Positions 44,498 through 54,494 of a stretch of 64,000 nt of DNA are shown here, piece by piece (the stretch's first letter is position 1; each line of letters opens with the position of its first letter). The notes below the pieces were generated by a model. It was given only the letters and a program-made list of their open reading frames with translations. It was not told the origin of the DNA and ran no database searches. Both the position numbers and the translations under genes were made by a program. Origin of the DNA: Synechococcus sp. JA-2-3B'a(2-13) (GTDB lineage Bacteria > Cyanobacteriota > Cyanobacteriia > Thermostichales > Thermostichaceae). The stretch spans positions 2,796,501 to 2,860,500 of the forward strand of contig NC_007776.1 of the NCBI RefSeq assembly GCF_000013225.1. The letters run 5' to 3'.

Positions 44498-45733
44498 ATG
44501 TTCCCTGAGCCCTCCCAATTTAGGAAGCGGCAGGGATCCCTTCGAGGCTGGGGCTATCTCGGCGGGGTGGTGTTCCTGGCAACGGGACTGGTCGGTCTGC
44601 CGTCAGGGGATCCAGCCGTGGCCCAATCGGCTCCCTCTTCTCTTGCCAGCCCTAAGCAGGATCCCCAAGCTTGGCTGGAGCGCTACAACGCCGCTCTAGA
44701 GCAATTGCCCCCTTTGCCCAACTTGCAATATCGCCAGCAGGTGCGGGTGGAGGGATCCCAAACCTTCACAGCCACGTTGGATGTGCTCTACCGCCGCGAC
44801 GGCAGTTGGCAGGCTTGGGTAGCCGAAGGGGATCGCATCCGCCTCTTGGATTCGCGCCAATTGGAAGTGGTGAACCAGTCGGATCTGCTGCAGCTGTACT
44901 CGGTGTATGTGAGCCGACCGGAAGCCCTCTTGCCCTCGGTGAGCTTTTACTTGAAGGCGGATCCCAGCCGCTACCGCGTCCTCTCCTCAGAACGGGTGGA
45001 TTTGGCTGGATCCCCTGTCCAGCACTTGCGCCTAGAGCCCATTCAGGAAGGCCAGTTGCGGGAGCTGTGGCTGGATCCGCAGTCGGGGCTGCCGCGGCAG
45101 GTGTTGCTGTTTTTGTCGGGGGTGTGGGGGCAGGCCTATGTCCTGATGGGGTTTACGGCGGTGCCAGCTCCCGAGGGAGGGGAGCGCTACTGGCTGCCGG
45201 AGAGCACCCGCATCAATTTGGGCTATGGCTTTTGGACCCTGGAGGGCCTGAACCGCCGCGTGTTCAGGGGATCCCTGTCCATCCAGCATGACTACCAGGA
45301 CTACCGCATTTTGCCAGAAGGGACGCAGTTGCGCTTTTTGCCTTCGCAGCCGCCGGTGGATGCGCCGCCGGTGGTAGCCGGCCTGCCGGGGAGCGCTCCT
45401 CAAGCGGAGTTGGGAGATGTGCGGGCCTTGGGAGTGGATGAGCAGGGCAACCAGCAGTTCAGCATTGGCCTGGGCCGGCGCTCCAGCCCGGACAATTCCT
45501 TGGAAGACCGAATCGTTGCTTTCAACCTAACCCGACCCACCAGCCGCAACGCCCTGACCCAAATCGATACTTTAGCTCTTTTGCCTCTGGGGAATGGCCA
45601 GTTGCCCATCTATCTCTTCCAATTCGACACCGGTCGCCCCCTCTCGCCCCTGCAGGGGGTAGAGCGCCCGCAGGTGGATCCCAACGAGGTCTTCGCTCCT
45701 AAGCCGCCAGCCATCAAACTCTTTGGAGATTAG
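44498..45733 (+). CDS. Exported LolA/RseB-like hypothetical protein
   Basis: 411 residues from ATG 44498. The N-terminus (WGYLGGVVFLATGLVGLPSGDPAVAQS) is a signal peptide, giving a periplasmic or thylakoid-lumen protein. Beta-rich stretches (YRQQVRVEGSQTFTATLDVLYRRDG; YLKADPSRYRVLSSERVDLAGSPVQHL) resemble LolA/RseB-like lipid-binding folds, but that is inference. The longer frame to 44426 is basic and lacks a signal, so the internal start is preferred. NUDIX gene follows directly. Confidence 0.65.
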   Translation: MFPEPSQFRKRQGSLRGWGYLGGVVFLATGLVGLPSGDPAVAQSAPSSLASPKQDPQAWLERYNAALEQLPPLPNLQYRQQVRVEGSQTFTATLDVLYRRDGSWQAWVAEGDRIRLLDSRQLEVVNQSDLLQLYSVYVSRPEALLPSVSFYLKADPSRYRVLSSERVDLAGSPVQHLRLEPIQEGQLRELWLDPQSGLPRQVLLFLSGVWGQAYVLMGFTAVPAPEGGERYWLPESTRINLGYGFWTLEGLNRRVFRGSLSIQHDYQDYRILPEGTQLRFLPSQPPVDAPPVVAGLPGSAPQAELGDVRALGVDEQGNQQFSIGLGRRSSPDNSLEDRIVAFNLTRPTSRNALTQIDTLALLPLGNGQLPIYLFQFDTGRPLSPLQGVERPQVDPNEVFAPKPPAIKLFGD

Positions 45734-45740
45734 CTCCCCA

Positions 45741-46238
45741 ATGCTGATAGATGCTGCCTATGGGGTGATCCCCATCCTGCCCCACCCACCCGCCCAGGAA
45801 GCTCCCGGACCCGGCTCTTCGCATTTGTATCTGCTCATCCAGCACCAGAAGGGGCATTGGGCTTTCCCAAAAGGGCACAAGGATAGCTCCGAAAGCGACC
45901 TGGAGGCGGCGCAGCGAGAATTGCGAGAGGAAACCGGCTTGACCGACTACCAGCTTCTGACCCTGCCCGGCCAGTCTGACCCTTTGACGCTGCAGGAAGC
46001 CTACACCTTTACGGATCCCGAGGGGAACCGAGTGGCCAAAACCGTTACCTACTACGTGGCCTTGCTGCCGCCCCAATTTCCTCCTCCGGCCCTGCAGGTG
46101 CAACCGGAGGAGGTGGCCGCCTACCGCTGGTGCTCCTACCCCGAAGCCTTGGAGCAGATCAGCTTTGAAGAAAGTCGGCAACTGCTGCGCCGCTGCCAAG
46201 CCCACCTGGAGCAGCTTTGGAAATTGGAGAAGACCTAA
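45741..46238 (+). CDS. NUDIX hydrolase, dinucleoside-tetraphosphatase-like
   Basis: 165 residues. NUDIX box G-H-K-D-S-S-E-x7-RELREETGL lies about residues 45-67 and fits Gx5Ex7REUxEExGU. ATG 45741 is preferred; a TTG at 45723 would overlap the preceding gene. The ribosome binding site GGAG lies ~10 bases before. The LIQHQKGHWAFPKGHKD lead-in is typical of bis(5'-nucleosyl)-tetraphosphatases (Ap4A pyrophosphatase), which clean up alarmones. It follows the exported protein by 7 bases. Confidence 0.88.
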   Translation: MLIDAAYGVIPILPHPPAQEAPGPGSSHLYLLIQHQKGHWAFPKGHKDSSESDLEAAQRELREETGLTDYQLLTLPGQSDPLTLQEAYTFTDPEGNRVAKTVTYYVALLPPQFPPPALQVQPEEVAAYRWCSYPEALEQISFEESRQLLRRCQAHLEQLWKLEKT

Positions 46239-46626
46239 GTTCCGTATTTTTACGGAAGAGGTTTATCGGGGTTACCTTTATTATCTTGTCCTGCAGGCTT
46301 TCCGTGGGAAGTTCCCGAGTAAGAAAGCCAGCAGACAATCTGAGGGATAGCCTTCACCTTTAGAGATTGGCTGATGAGCAATAGTCATCGATCTCCCCAG
46401 GAGGAGAGTTTTTCTGAATACGGATTGAACGCTGAAACTGCCTTTGAGTTCGTGCAGCCTTGGCCGTCTTGTTGGGCTTGGCTCATCTAAAGATCTCGTC
46501 TGGGTCAGGGCTGGGCTTGAACTGTATTCTGGAAAGCATTTTTTCACCGGCTTGTGGGGTAGCTAAGACTTCAGTCGTGTCATCAACCTCAGCGCAGGAA
46601 ATTGTCCGAGCACGTCCTCTCGACCC
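46239..46626. other. 388-base intergenic region upstream of the pix cluster
   Basis: Contains a perfect hairpin TTCCGTA/TACGGAA at 46240-46257 right after the NUDIX stop, and TCTCC...GGAGA followed by GTTTTT at 46392-46413, which resembles a weak terminator. The pixG promoter should be downstream of that. Short frames on either strand have no recognisable product. Confidence 0.45.
46392..46413 (+). terminator. Possible intrinsic terminator downstream of the NUDIX gene
   Basis: Stem TCTCC/GGAGA with a six-base loop followed by GTTTTT. The stem is short (5 pairs), so strength is doubtful. Confidence 0.3.
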
Positions 46627-47871
46627 ATGAACCGTCCCCCCGTCTGTACAGAAGTCTCGGCCCATCTGCTGAACGCAGAGGTCAGCTTCACAGGAGTTGT
46701 TCGGTATTTCAGTGCCTTGGACAAAGGGGAGGGGCTGGGCACTTGGTCATTGGTGTTTCACCAAGGTCGCCTGGGGTTTGCTCACCACAGCTTGGAGCCC
46801 TTGGAGCGCTTGGATCGCCACCTGCGTCGGCTCAGCCATCAAGTCTTTTCTCTGACTCGCCAAAATTGCCTACGCATCCATCGGCAGGTGGAGGCGCTAT
46901 TGGCTCAGGAGACTGGGCCTCTACCTGCAGACCTTCTGGGGCTGAGTTGGATGGTAACGGAGCAACTGCTGCCTTGGGAAGCTGCGCGCAGGTTGAATGC
47001 TTGGATCGGCGAGGAGGTGCTGCAAAATCTGTTGCTGGTTCCAGGGGGCTTTCAGCAGGAGATCATCCCACTGGACAACGTGCCCACCCTGGGCCAGTGG
47101 GATGGGGGATCCCTGCTCGACCTGATCCAAAAGCGGCTACGGGCATGGCAATCTTTGGGGCCTGAGATCACCTCCCCCTACCAACGGCCCTACTTTGCCA
47201 GCCGGGCCCAGGCAGAACGCCTTCCCGCCGAGCAACAGGAACGGCTAGGCCGGTTACTGAAGGGGTTTAGCTTCCGCCAGTTGAGCGCCCTTCTCGATCA
47301 AGACGACCTCCAGATCGCTCGCCGCCTACATCCTCTGGTCAAAGCCGGTATCCTTGTCCTGCGGGATCCCCAGCCCCCCTTTGATCGGCTGCCCAAAACC
47401 TACTCGGCCAAGCTTGAGACAGAATCACAGCCCTCAGAAACTCCCACCGTCCCTCTTCACCTGGCCAACGGGCTTGCAGATCTAGGCCCATCTCCCCAAG
47501 CCTCGAAAACCTGGATTGTGGCCTGTATTGACGACAGCGAAGCCATGCTCAGCGAGTTGCAGCGGTTGTTGGAAGGGCACAACCTGGTCATTCACACCAT
47601 CAGCGACTCTTTGAAAGCCCTGATGAAGCTGACCACCCTCAAGCCAGATTTGATCCTGCTGGACGTGGGTATGCCCAACGTGGATGGCTACCAATTGTGC
47701 AGCCTCATCCGCAAATCCTCCGTGTTAAAGGATGTGCCGGTGGTGATGGTCACAGGCCACAAAGGTCTGATCGATCGGGTGAAGGCGCGCCTGGCCGGTG
47801 CCACCGATTACCTGACCAAGCCCTTTCGGCAGGAAGAATTGCTGCAGATGGTGTTTCGCTATCTCAGCTAG
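46627..47871 (+). CDS. pixG: PatA-family response regulator, PixG-like
   Basis: 414 residues. The PatA/DUF4388-like N-terminal domain (~10-250) contains VSFTGVVRYFSALDK and LADLLGLSWMVTEQLL. The receiver domain at the C-terminus (~295-414) has phosphoacceptor D346 (LILLDVGMPNVDG) and K in YLTKPFR. In Synechocystis PixG (PisG) is the first gene of the positive phototaxis cluster and acts with the CheA-like PixL to control type IV pili. It is the first gene here, followed by pixH after 47 bases. Confidence 0.9.
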   Translation: MNRPPVCTEVSAHLLNAEVSFTGVVRYFSALDKGEGLGTWSLVFHQGRLGFAHHSLEPLERLDRHLRRLSHQVFSLTRQNCLRIHRQVEALLAQETGPLPADLLGLSWMVTEQLLPWEAARRLNAWIGEEVLQNLLLVPGGFQQEIIPLDNVPTLGQWDGGSLLDLIQKRLRAWQSLGPEITSPYQRPYFASRAQAERLPAEQQERLGRLLKGFSFRQLSALLDQDDLQIARRLHPLVKAGILVLRDPQPPFDRLPKTYSAKLETESQPSETPTVPLHLANGLADLGPSPQASKTWIVACIDDSEAMLSELQRLLEGHNLVIHTISDSLKALMKLTTLKPDLILLDVGMPNVDGYQLCSLIRKSSVLKDVPVVMVTGHKGLIDRVKARLAGATDYLTKPFRQEELLQMVFRYLS

Positions 47872-47918
47872 GGATCCCTCTAAAGGTTCGTCGAAAAAGA
47901 GATAAGGAGATGTCGATC

Positions 47919-48293
47919 ATGGTGAAAGTTCTTGTGGTGGAAGATGTGGCCTCGGAGCGACAGCTCATCAGCGATTACCTCCGCTCAGAAGGCTATCAGG
48001 TGGTAGCGGTGGCCAACGCCCAAGAGGCATTGCAGCAGATCCGCAACGACAAACCCGATGTGGTGCTGACGGACTTGGTCATGGAAGGCATGAGCGGGCT
48101 GGAATTGTGCCGCCAAATCAAGAAAAACCCGGAAACCCAAAAGTTGCCCGTTGTGGCCTGTACTTCTAAAAATCAAGAGCTGGACAAACTCTGGGGCATG
48201 AAGCAAGGGATCGATCTTTATCTGACCAAGCCTTTTACCCGCGAAGACATTTTGCGGGCCGTGAAATCAGTAGTGCTCAGCCCGAGCTCATGA
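47919..48293 (+). CDS. pixH: CheY-like response regulator, PixH-like
   Basis: 124 residues, a stand-alone receiver domain: acidic pocket E8/D9, phosphoacceptor D52 (VVLTDLVMEG), T near CTSKNQ and K in YLTKPFTRED. ATG 47919 is chosen with AAGGAG 8 bases upstream; ATG 47910 in the same frame sits on that site. PixH is the second response regulator of the Pix system, probably a phosphate sink or PilB/T-side output. Confidence 0.93.
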   Translation: MVKVLVVEDVASERQLISDYLRSEGYQVVAVANAQEALQQIRNDKPDVVLTDLVMEGMSGLELCRQIKKNPETQKLPVVACTSKNQELDKLWGMKQGIDLYLTKPFTREDILRAVKSVVLSPSS

Positions 48294-48400
48294 TTTTTGC
48301 CACTCCTGTCCTTGCTGAGCTGCGCCTCCAGTTAGGATCCCTGTGATTATCACGAATTGTTCTTAGGAGATGTCTTAGAATTGGCAGAGCGAGAACGGCA

Positions 48401-48949
48401 ATGGCGGTAGCTTTCTCCCCACACAGCCCTACTTCTACCCGTACCGGCGAGCTGTACTTACATCTACAGTTGGGGGTAGACTGTCGGGCCCTTTTGCCCA
48501 TGGCATTTGCCCAGGAAGCTCTAATTGTTGGCCCGCACCACTTTACCCCTCTCCCCAACCAGCCCGCATGGGTGCTGGGCTTGTTCAACTATCGCAATCG
48601 CATTCTCTGGGGACTGGATCTGCCGCAATTTCTCGGCCTAGAGCCCTTGGACTTTGGGCAGCCCGAACACCACTTGGTGGTGATGCGCCCAGAATTTGGG
48701 GGCTCTGCATCGCCAGTGCGAACAGGCTTGGGCCTGGCAACCCAACACGTGAAAGGAGTAGCTCGAGTGCCCGCCGAGGAGATCCAACCCTTAACAAAAG
48801 CCCAGGCAGCACAAAACAACTTTCGACTGGAGAACTTCTACGACTCTTGCAAAGGGCTGGTGTTGGAAGGGGATGAGCCTCTCTGGGTGCTCGACCCTCT
48901 TGCCATTGTCCAAAAGCTCAACTCAGTTGATTCCTCGGCAAACCCTTGA
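48401..48949 (+). CDS. pixI: CheW-like coupling protein, PixI-like
   Basis: 182 residues with a CheW-like SH3-type fold: LYLHLQLGVDCRALLPM (~18-34), VLGLFNYRNRILWGLDLPQFLGL (the typical L-G-L-x-N-x-R-G-x-I position, ~55-78) and HLVVMRPE. It couples MCPs to PixL. It lies between pixH and pixJ as in other cyanobacteria. Confidence 0.85.
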   Translation: MAVAFSPHSPTSTRTGELYLHLQLGVDCRALLPMAFAQEALIVGPHHFTPLPNQPAWVLGLFNYRNRILWGLDLPQFLGLEPLDFGQPEHHLVVMRPEFGGSASPVRTGLGLATQHVKGVARVPAEEIQPLTKAQAAQNNFRLENFYDSCKGLVLEGDEPLWVLDPLAIVQKLNSVDSSANP

Positions 48950-48997
48950 TCTTGGCGACCTTTTCCCCGACTTACCCTCACTTAAAGGCAAAATTCT

Positions 48998-51235
48998 ATG
49001 GTTTCCTTCCGTCCCCTCTTTCTCAGGCCTGCTCCATCTTCCCGGCCCCAACGCAAAGTCGCGGGATCCCGCCTGGCCCTGGCAATCAGTTTTCCTCTGG
49101 GCATCAGCTCCCTGCTGTTTGCCGTCTCTGCCGGCAGCGTAGCCCGCACCTATTTCGAGTTCAAGCCGGCGATCTCGCGGCAGTTCACCCTGCAAAACCT
49201 GAGCGATCAGGTGATCTATTTGGATGAAGTCTTGACCATGTCTGCCCGCATGGCCGCTGCCAGCGGGGATCTGTCCTGGGAAGAGCGCTACAACATCCAT
49301 GTCCCTCAGTTGGATGAGGTGCTGGCGGAGATTCAGCAATTGGATCCCGCCTCTTACGAAGCCTATGCAGCCAAAACCACAGCAGCCAACATCAAGCTGG
49401 TGGAGTGGGAAGTGCAGGCTTTTGATCTGATTCGGGCCGGCGAGCAGGAACGGGCTTTCAACTTGCTGCACAGCCCTGAGTACGAAGAGCAAAAGCGCAT
49501 CTACGCCGAAGGGATCAACCAAACCCTGGAGGCCATTCGCAGCAACATTCAGGCCAGCGTCCAGCTTTACGAGCAAAATCTGCTGCAGGCTTTGATCTTT
49601 TCCGGCATCAGCTTCCCGATTCTGCTGCTGAGCTGGGGGATCATTTTGATCCTGGTGCGCAACTTTGTGCGGGAACGCAACGCCACCTACGAGCGACAGG
49701 TTTCCGACACCCGACTGGCCCAGCGGTTTGCCGATATTGCCCGGATTCGCCAAGAGCAAGAGCTGATCGATCCCCTAACTGACTTGTTGGGCGAGATGCG
49801 CCAGCGCTTCGGTGCCGAACGAGTGGCCTTCTATCGCTTGACCGCTCCCGAAGAGGCGCAGGTTATCGCTGAATCTCACGACAGCCGCCTGCCCGACACC
49901 TTGGGCACCCTCCTCCGCAGGATCCCGGCTCCGATCCAGCAGGCTCTCCACGGCGGGCAAGTTTACGCTTTTGGCCCGGTGCCTAGGCCAGATCTGGGCG
50001 CCGACTACCTGCAGAGGCTGGCCACAGCCCAACTGAAAGCCGAGATGATAGCGCCGGTGGTGCGTGGCGATGAGCTTTACGGTTTTTTGGCAATAGGCCG
50101 CGCCCAAAGCCAGAGCTGGTCTGACGAAGAACAGAAAACCTTGGCAGAGCTGGCCAACCGCCTGGGTCAAGCTTTGGGTAACCTGGGGGCGCTGGAGCAA
50201 AAAGCCGTGGCCGCCCAGGAACGGGAGCGGTCGGAAGCGCTGCAAAGAGAGCTGCTGCAGCTTATCAGCGAGGTCACAGAAGCCTCGCGGGGGGATCTCA
50301 CGGTGCGGGCGCAGCTAACAGCCGGACAAGTTGGCATCATGGCGGACTTTTTCAACGTCATTATCGAGAGCTTGCGCGACATCGTGATTCAAGTGCAGCA
50401 GGCCGCCGGTCAAGTCAACCAATCCATTGGTCGTGACGAGGCAGCCATTCGCGAGTTGGCCGAAGCCGCTCTCCGACAGGCCACCCAAATCGAAGAGACC
50501 TTGCGCTCTGTCGAGCAAATGACGCTCTCAATCGAGGAGGTAGCCGATAAAGCCCAACAGGCCGCCACCGTTGCCGAATCTGCCGCCGCCACGGCCATCA
50601 ACAGCAGCTTGACTATGGATCGCACAGTGCAAAACATCCTGCAACTGCGGGAAACGGTGGCCGAAACGGCCAAGAAGGTGAAGCGGCTGGGGGAATCTTC
50701 CCAGCAGATTTCCAAGGTGGTGTCCTTGATCAACCAGATTGCGCTGAAAACCAACCTCTTGGCGGTGAACGCCAGTATCGAGGCAGCCCGTGCCGGCGAA
50801 GAAGGGCGAGGTTTTGCGGTGGTCGCCGAGGAAGTCGGGGCACTGGCGGCCCAGTCGGCAGAAGCCACCCGCGAGATCGAGCGCATTGTGGAAGGGATCC
50901 AACGGGAAACCGGCGAGGTGGTACAGGCGATGGAAACCAGCACCGGCCAGGTGGTGGAGGGAACCCGCTTGGTGGAAGCAGCCAAGCAGAGCCTGGGACA
51001 AATTGTGGAAGTCTCGCGGCAGGTGAACCAGCTCTTTCAGGCCATTGCCCGCTCCACCGATGCCCAGGCAGATGCATCTCAAACGGTGCGCCAGTTGATG
51101 CAGCAAATCGCCAACATTGCCGCCCAGACGGCGGCAGCCTCGCAGCAGGTGGCCAACTCTCTCCAGGCTACGGTGGCGGTTGCCCGTCAGTTGCAGACTT
51201 CTGTGTCCACCTTCAAGGTGGGGGAGGCGGTTTAG
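48998..51235 (+). CDS. pixJ: Methyl-accepting chemotaxis protein in the PixJ position, without any cysteine
   Basis: 745 residues. Two membrane spans (about 27-45 and ~195-215) bracket a ~150-residue periplasmic helical domain. A GAF domain (~250-390: [15 protein letters not shown] ... [19 protein letters not shown]) follows, then a methyl-accepting signalling domain (~470-740) with the conserved hairpin tip [36 protein letters not shown]. In Synechocystis PixJ the GAF domain binds a bilin through cysteine. Here the entire protein has no cysteine, so covalent bilin binding by thioether is impossible. Operon position still matches pixJ, upstream of pixL by one base. Confidence 0.9.
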   Translation: MVSFRPLFLRPAPSSRPQRKVAGSRLALAISFPLGISSLLFAVSAGSVARTYFEFKPAISRQFTLQNLSDQVIYLDEVLTMSARMAAASGDLSWEERYNIHVPQLDEVLAEIQQLDPASYEAYAAKTTAANIKLVEWEVQAFDLIRAGEQERAFNLLHSPEYEEQKRIYAEGINQTLEAIRSNIQASVQLYEQNLLQALIFSGISFPILLLSWGIILILVRNFVRERNATYERQVSDTRLAQRFADIARIRQEQELIDPLTDLLGEMRQRFGAERVAFYRLTAPEEAQVIAESHDSRLPDTLGTLLRRIPAPIQQALHGGQVYAFGPVPRPDLGADYLQRLATAQLKAEMIAPVVRGDELYGFLAIGRAQSQSWSDEEQKTLAELANRLGQALGNLGALEQKAVAAQERERSEALQRELLQLISEVTEASRGDLTVRAQLTAGQVGIMADFFNVIIESLRDIVIQVQQAAGQVNQSIGRDEAAIRELAEAALRQATQIEETLRSVEQMTLSIEEVADKAQQAATVAESAAATAINSSLTMDRTVQNILQLRETVAETAKKVKRLGESSQQISKVVSLINQIALKTNLLAVNASIEAARAGEEGRGFAVVAEEVGALAAQSAEATREIERIVEGIQRETGEVVQAMETSTGQVVEGTRLVEAAKQSLGQIVEVSRQVNQLFQAIARSTDAQADASQTVRQLMQQIANIAAQTAAASQQVANSLQATVAVARQLQTSVSTFKVGEAV

Positions 51236-51236
51236 C

Positions 51237-54008
51237 ATGGGGCCGAATCCCACTTCCCTCGACCCACGCGAGTGGCAGGTTAGGCTGCAGTTTTTGGACG
51301 AAGCCCAGGCTTACCTCGACACCCTGGAGGCAGGGGTGTTGGGCCTGGGATCCCAGAGTTTGGATCGCCCCCGTTTGGATCGCTTGCTGCGGGCTGCTCA
51401 TTCCATCAAGGGCGGGGCGGCCATGATGGGCTTTCCGGTGCTTAGCGACTTAGCCCATCGCCTGGAAGATGGTTTCAAGATCTTGCAGGTGGATCCCCAA
51501 AAAGCCGACCCCGCAGTGGAGCGCAACCTCTTGGCGGCGTTGGATTGCATGCGCCAAATAGCCCAGCAGCACCGCCAGCAGCGGCTTTTGGACGAATCTT
51601 GGCTGGCAGAGCGGGTGCAGCCTCTTTTCGATCAATTGCGAGAGCAGTTGGGAGAGTTGCAGCCTGAGGACAACGTCCAAGTCCTGGCAGCAGAGGCCGG
51701 GGGCGATATGCGGGTGCTGCTGTTTGCAACCGAGGTGGAGGCCTGTCTGCAGCGGTTGGAAGGTGTGCTGGCCCACCCCGAGCAGCCCTGTTTGCGGGAG
51801 GAGTTTCTCATTGCTGCCCAAGAGCTGGGGGCGCTGGGGGAAATGTTGGATCTGCCTGCCTTTGCCACCCTGTGCGGCTCAGTAGTCCAAGCTCTGGAGA
51901 CGCTGCCGCCAAATGCCAAGGAGCAGGTGTTGCCCGTTGCTCAGGCGGCTTTACAAGCTTGGCGACGCTCGCAGGCCCTGGTGCTGGTCGGTCAGGTCGC
52001 TCTTCTCCCCAGCTCCTGGGATCCGGCAGAGCCTCCAGTTTCCCCCCCGCCAGAAGCCCCTCCCCCTGCAATGGCAGGAGCCACCGAGCTGCCGGATTCG
52101 ATTCCAGCCGGGGCCAAAAGCGCTGCCGAGATGCTACGGGTGCCGGCTCGCCCTCTGGAACAGTTGGGGGAGCTGTTGGGAGAGCTCATAGGGGAGCGCA
52201 ACCGCTTAAACAGTCGCCTGCAACGGCTGCGGGAGCTGGTCAGCTTGTTCAAACGGCGGGTTCGCACTCTAGAAGAAACCAACAGCCGCCTGCGCAGCAG
52301 CTACGACCGCGTCGCTGCCACCGTGCCTGCTTCTGTGCTCTTGAAAAAAGAAGGGGATCCCGGCCTGACCTTGGCCGATACCTTTGACCTCTTGGAGATG
52401 GATCGCTATGGAGAGATGCACCTGCTGACCCAAGAGGTGATGGAAACCGTTGTGCAAATTGATGAGGTAACCCACGATATCGACACCACCCTGCAGGAGA
52501 CCGAAGGCAGCGCCCGCCAGCTCAGCCGCCTCTCCAGGCAAATGCAAACCCGTCTCGACCAGGTGCGCATGCAGCCTCTATCGGATTTGACGGATCGCTT
52601 CCCCAGAGCGCTGCGGGAGCTGAGCTTAGCCCATGGCAAGCCCGTGGAGCTGCGGGTCTTGGGGGGATCCACCCTAATCGAGCGCTCGATTTTGGAGGCC
52701 TTGGCGGATCCCTTGTTGCACTTGGTGCGCAACGCCTTTGACCACGGCATCGAGGCTCCAGACACCCGCCTGGCCCAGGGCAAGCCGGCCAAGGGCCTCA
52801 TCGAAATTGCCGCCAGCCAACGGGGCAACCGCACTCTGATCACGGTGCGAGACGATGGGGCAGGGATCTGTCTGGATAAAATCCGGGCCCGCGCCTTGCA
52901 GATAGGGTTTTCCGCTGCCGACCTGGCTGAGGCCAGCTCCCAGGAGCTGCTGGAGTTGATCTTCCAGCCGGGCTTCAGCACCGCCGAGCGAGTCAGCGAG
53001 CTATCTGGACGGGGAGTGGGTCTAGACGTGGTACGCACCAACCTGCAACGAATTGGCGGCCAGGTGCAGGTGGAATCTTGGCCGGGACGGGGCACGCTGT
53101 TTACCCTCACTCTGCCCGTTTCTTTGAGCGTCACCCGCGTGCTGCTGACAGAATGCCAGGGGTTGATGTTGGCTTTTCCGGCCAACGCAGTGGAAGAATT
53201 GCTTATCCCCCCGCAGTTGCCTGCCGATTCCTTTCTCTGGGAAGGGGAGCAGATCCCTTTAATTCCTGTGGGCCACTGGTTTCGCTTCGCGCGCTGGCAG
53301 CCTCGCCGGGAAATTGACGAGACCCCCCTTCTCGACCGACCTGTGGTGCTGCTGGTGGTAGAAGACAACCGGCCCTATGGCCTGTTGGTGGATCGCTTTT
53401 GGCGGGAGCAAGAGGTAACTCTGCGCCCGGTGGAGGGAGGTCTGCCTCTGCCGTCGGGATTCTCCGGCTGTACGGTTTTGGCCGATGGGCGAATCGCTCT
53501 TTTCGTGGATCCGCCTGCCCTCTTGAGCTGGCTGCTCGCCCAGCGGGATCAGCCCTGTCAGTCGGCAAGGGATCCCCTTCCCCAGCCCAGGTTTGCCGCC
53601 CAGCCCACCCTGCTGGTGGTGGAAGATTCGGTCAACGTGCGCCGCTTCTTGGCCATGACCCTAGAAAGAGCAGGGTTCCGGGTTGAACAGGCTCGCGACG
53701 GACAAGAGGCCCTCGAGCACTTGCAGAGAGGAATTCCCATCCGAGCGGTGATTACCGACATTGAAATGCCGCGGCTGGATGGCTTTGGCTTGCTGGCCCA
53801 GATTCGTGCCCACCCCCTGTATGACCAGCTTCCCGTGGTCATGCTCACCTCCCGCAGTGGCGAGAAACACCGCCAACTGGCCCAGCGGCTGGGAGCCAGC
53901 GCCTACCTCTCCAAGCCCTTCCAGGAACAGGAGCTGATCCAAAAGCTGCGGCAACTGCTGCAACCAGCCTCTTCGGCACCTTCCACCGGCGTTTTGATGG
54001 CGAGGTAG
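51237..54008 (+). CDS. pixL: CheA-like hybrid histidine kinase, PixL-like
   Basis: 923 residues from ATG 51237, one base after the pixJ stop. The Hpt domain has phosphoacceptor H55 (LRAAHSIKGGAAMMGF). Dimerisation and ATP-binding domain ~330-620 contains NAFDHGIE, DDGAGICLDKI and SGRGVGLDVVRTNLQRIGG. A CheW-like domain (~625-760) and a C-terminal receiver with D841 (VITDIEMPRLDG) follow. It collects the MCP signal and phosphorylates PixG/PixH to steer twitching. All domains are intact, including the N and G boxes. Confidence 0.93.
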   Translation: MGPNPTSLDPREWQVRLQFLDEAQAYLDTLEAGVLGLGSQSLDRPRLDRLLRAAHSIKGGAAMMGFPVLSDLAHRLEDGFKILQVDPQKADPAVERNLLAALDCMRQIAQQHRQQRLLDESWLAERVQPLFDQLREQLGELQPEDNVQVLAAEAGGDMRVLLFATEVEACLQRLEGVLAHPEQPCLREEFLIAAQELGALGEMLDLPAFATLCGSVVQALETLPPNAKEQVLPVAQAALQAWRRSQALVLVGQVALLPSSWDPAEPPVSPPPEAPPPAMAGATELPDSIPAGAKSAAEMLRVPARPLEQLGELLGELIGERNRLNSRLQRLRELVSLFKRRVRTLEETNSRLRSSYDRVAATVPASVLLKKEGDPGLTLADTFDLLEMDRYGEMHLLTQEVMETVVQIDEVTHDIDTTLQETEGSARQLSRLSRQMQTRLDQVRMQPLSDLTDRFPRALRELSLAHGKPVELRVLGGSTLIERSILEALADPLLHLVRNAFDHGIEAPDTRLAQGKPAKGLIEIAASQRGNRTLITVRDDGAGICLDKIRARALQIGFSAADLAEASSQELLELIFQPGFSTAERVSELSGRGVGLDVVRTNLQRIGGQVQVESWPGRGTLFTLTLPVSLSVTRVLLTECQGLMLAFPANAVEELLIPPQLPADSFLWEGEQIPLIPVGHWFRFARWQPRREIDETPLLDRPVVLLVVEDNRPYGLLVDRFWREQEVTLRPVEGGLPLPSGFSGCTVLADGRIALFVDPPALLSWLLAQRDQPCQSARDPLPQPRFAAQPTLLVVEDSVNVRRFLAMTLERAGFRVEQARDGQEALEHLQRGIPIRAVITDIEMPRLDGFGLLAQIRAHPLYDQLPVVMLTSRSGEKHRQLAQRLGASAYLSKPFQEQELIQKLRQLLQPASSAPSTGVLMAR

Positions 54009-54011
54009 TCC

Positions 54012-54494
54012 ATGCCCCTGCTTTCCCCTCTGCGCCTGCGTCGTCTGGCTCGGCAAGAACAACTGAGAAACCGGCAGACCTTGATTACTTTCCAACTGGG
54101 CTCCTACTGCTTCGGCCTCCCTGTTGATCGGGCGCGGCGAGTTTTTAGCTGGGCAGAGTTTCAGCTTGCTCAGGAGGGCGGCCCCCAGCTTTTGGATACC
54201 GGTCGTTTGTTGCTGGGCCGAGGGATCCCTTTTCAACCGGAAGGGGTTATTCTGTTGCAGCCAGGCAGTTCTGAGGACGGATTGTCCGACCAGATCGACA
54301 ACCCAGAAACAGGGGCTCTGCCCATTCCCACTCAGCCCCTCCTGCGCCGTCTGCCCTCTTCCCAGTTGCAGCCTCTCCCCAGCCGCTATGCAGCTCAGGC
54401 CCGCCAACGGGGTATTGTGCAGTGGATCCCGCCAGTTGAAGGCCAGCTCCCCCTGTTGGTGTTCGACCCTCATCTCTGGCCTGCCTGTTCTTGA
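54012..54494 (+). CDS. Second CheW-like protein at the end of the pix cluster
   Basis: 160 residues starting 3 bases after pixL. QTLITFQLGSYCFGLPVDRARRVFSWAE (~22-50) matches the CheW opening strand, and the C-terminus has [19 protein letters not shown], also CheW-like. The middle is short and divergent. It may be an adaptor for another receptor or a membrane-proximal regulator. It is a divergent family member, and its role beyond CheW-like coupling is inferred. Its 3' end overlaps the next convergent gene by 25 bases. Confidence 0.7.
   Translation: MPLLSPLRLRRLARQEQLRNRQTLITFQLGSYCFGLPVDRARRVFSWAEFQLAQEGGPQLLDTGRLLLGRGIPFQPEGVILLQPGSSEDGLSDQIDNPETGALPIPTQPLLRRLPSSQLQPLPSRYAAQARQRGIVQWIPPVEGQLPLLVFDPHLWPACS

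Noticed and set aside
46281-46547. 88-codon minus-strand ORF between the NUDIX gene and pixG
   Set aside because: No ribosome binding site, no recognisable motif.
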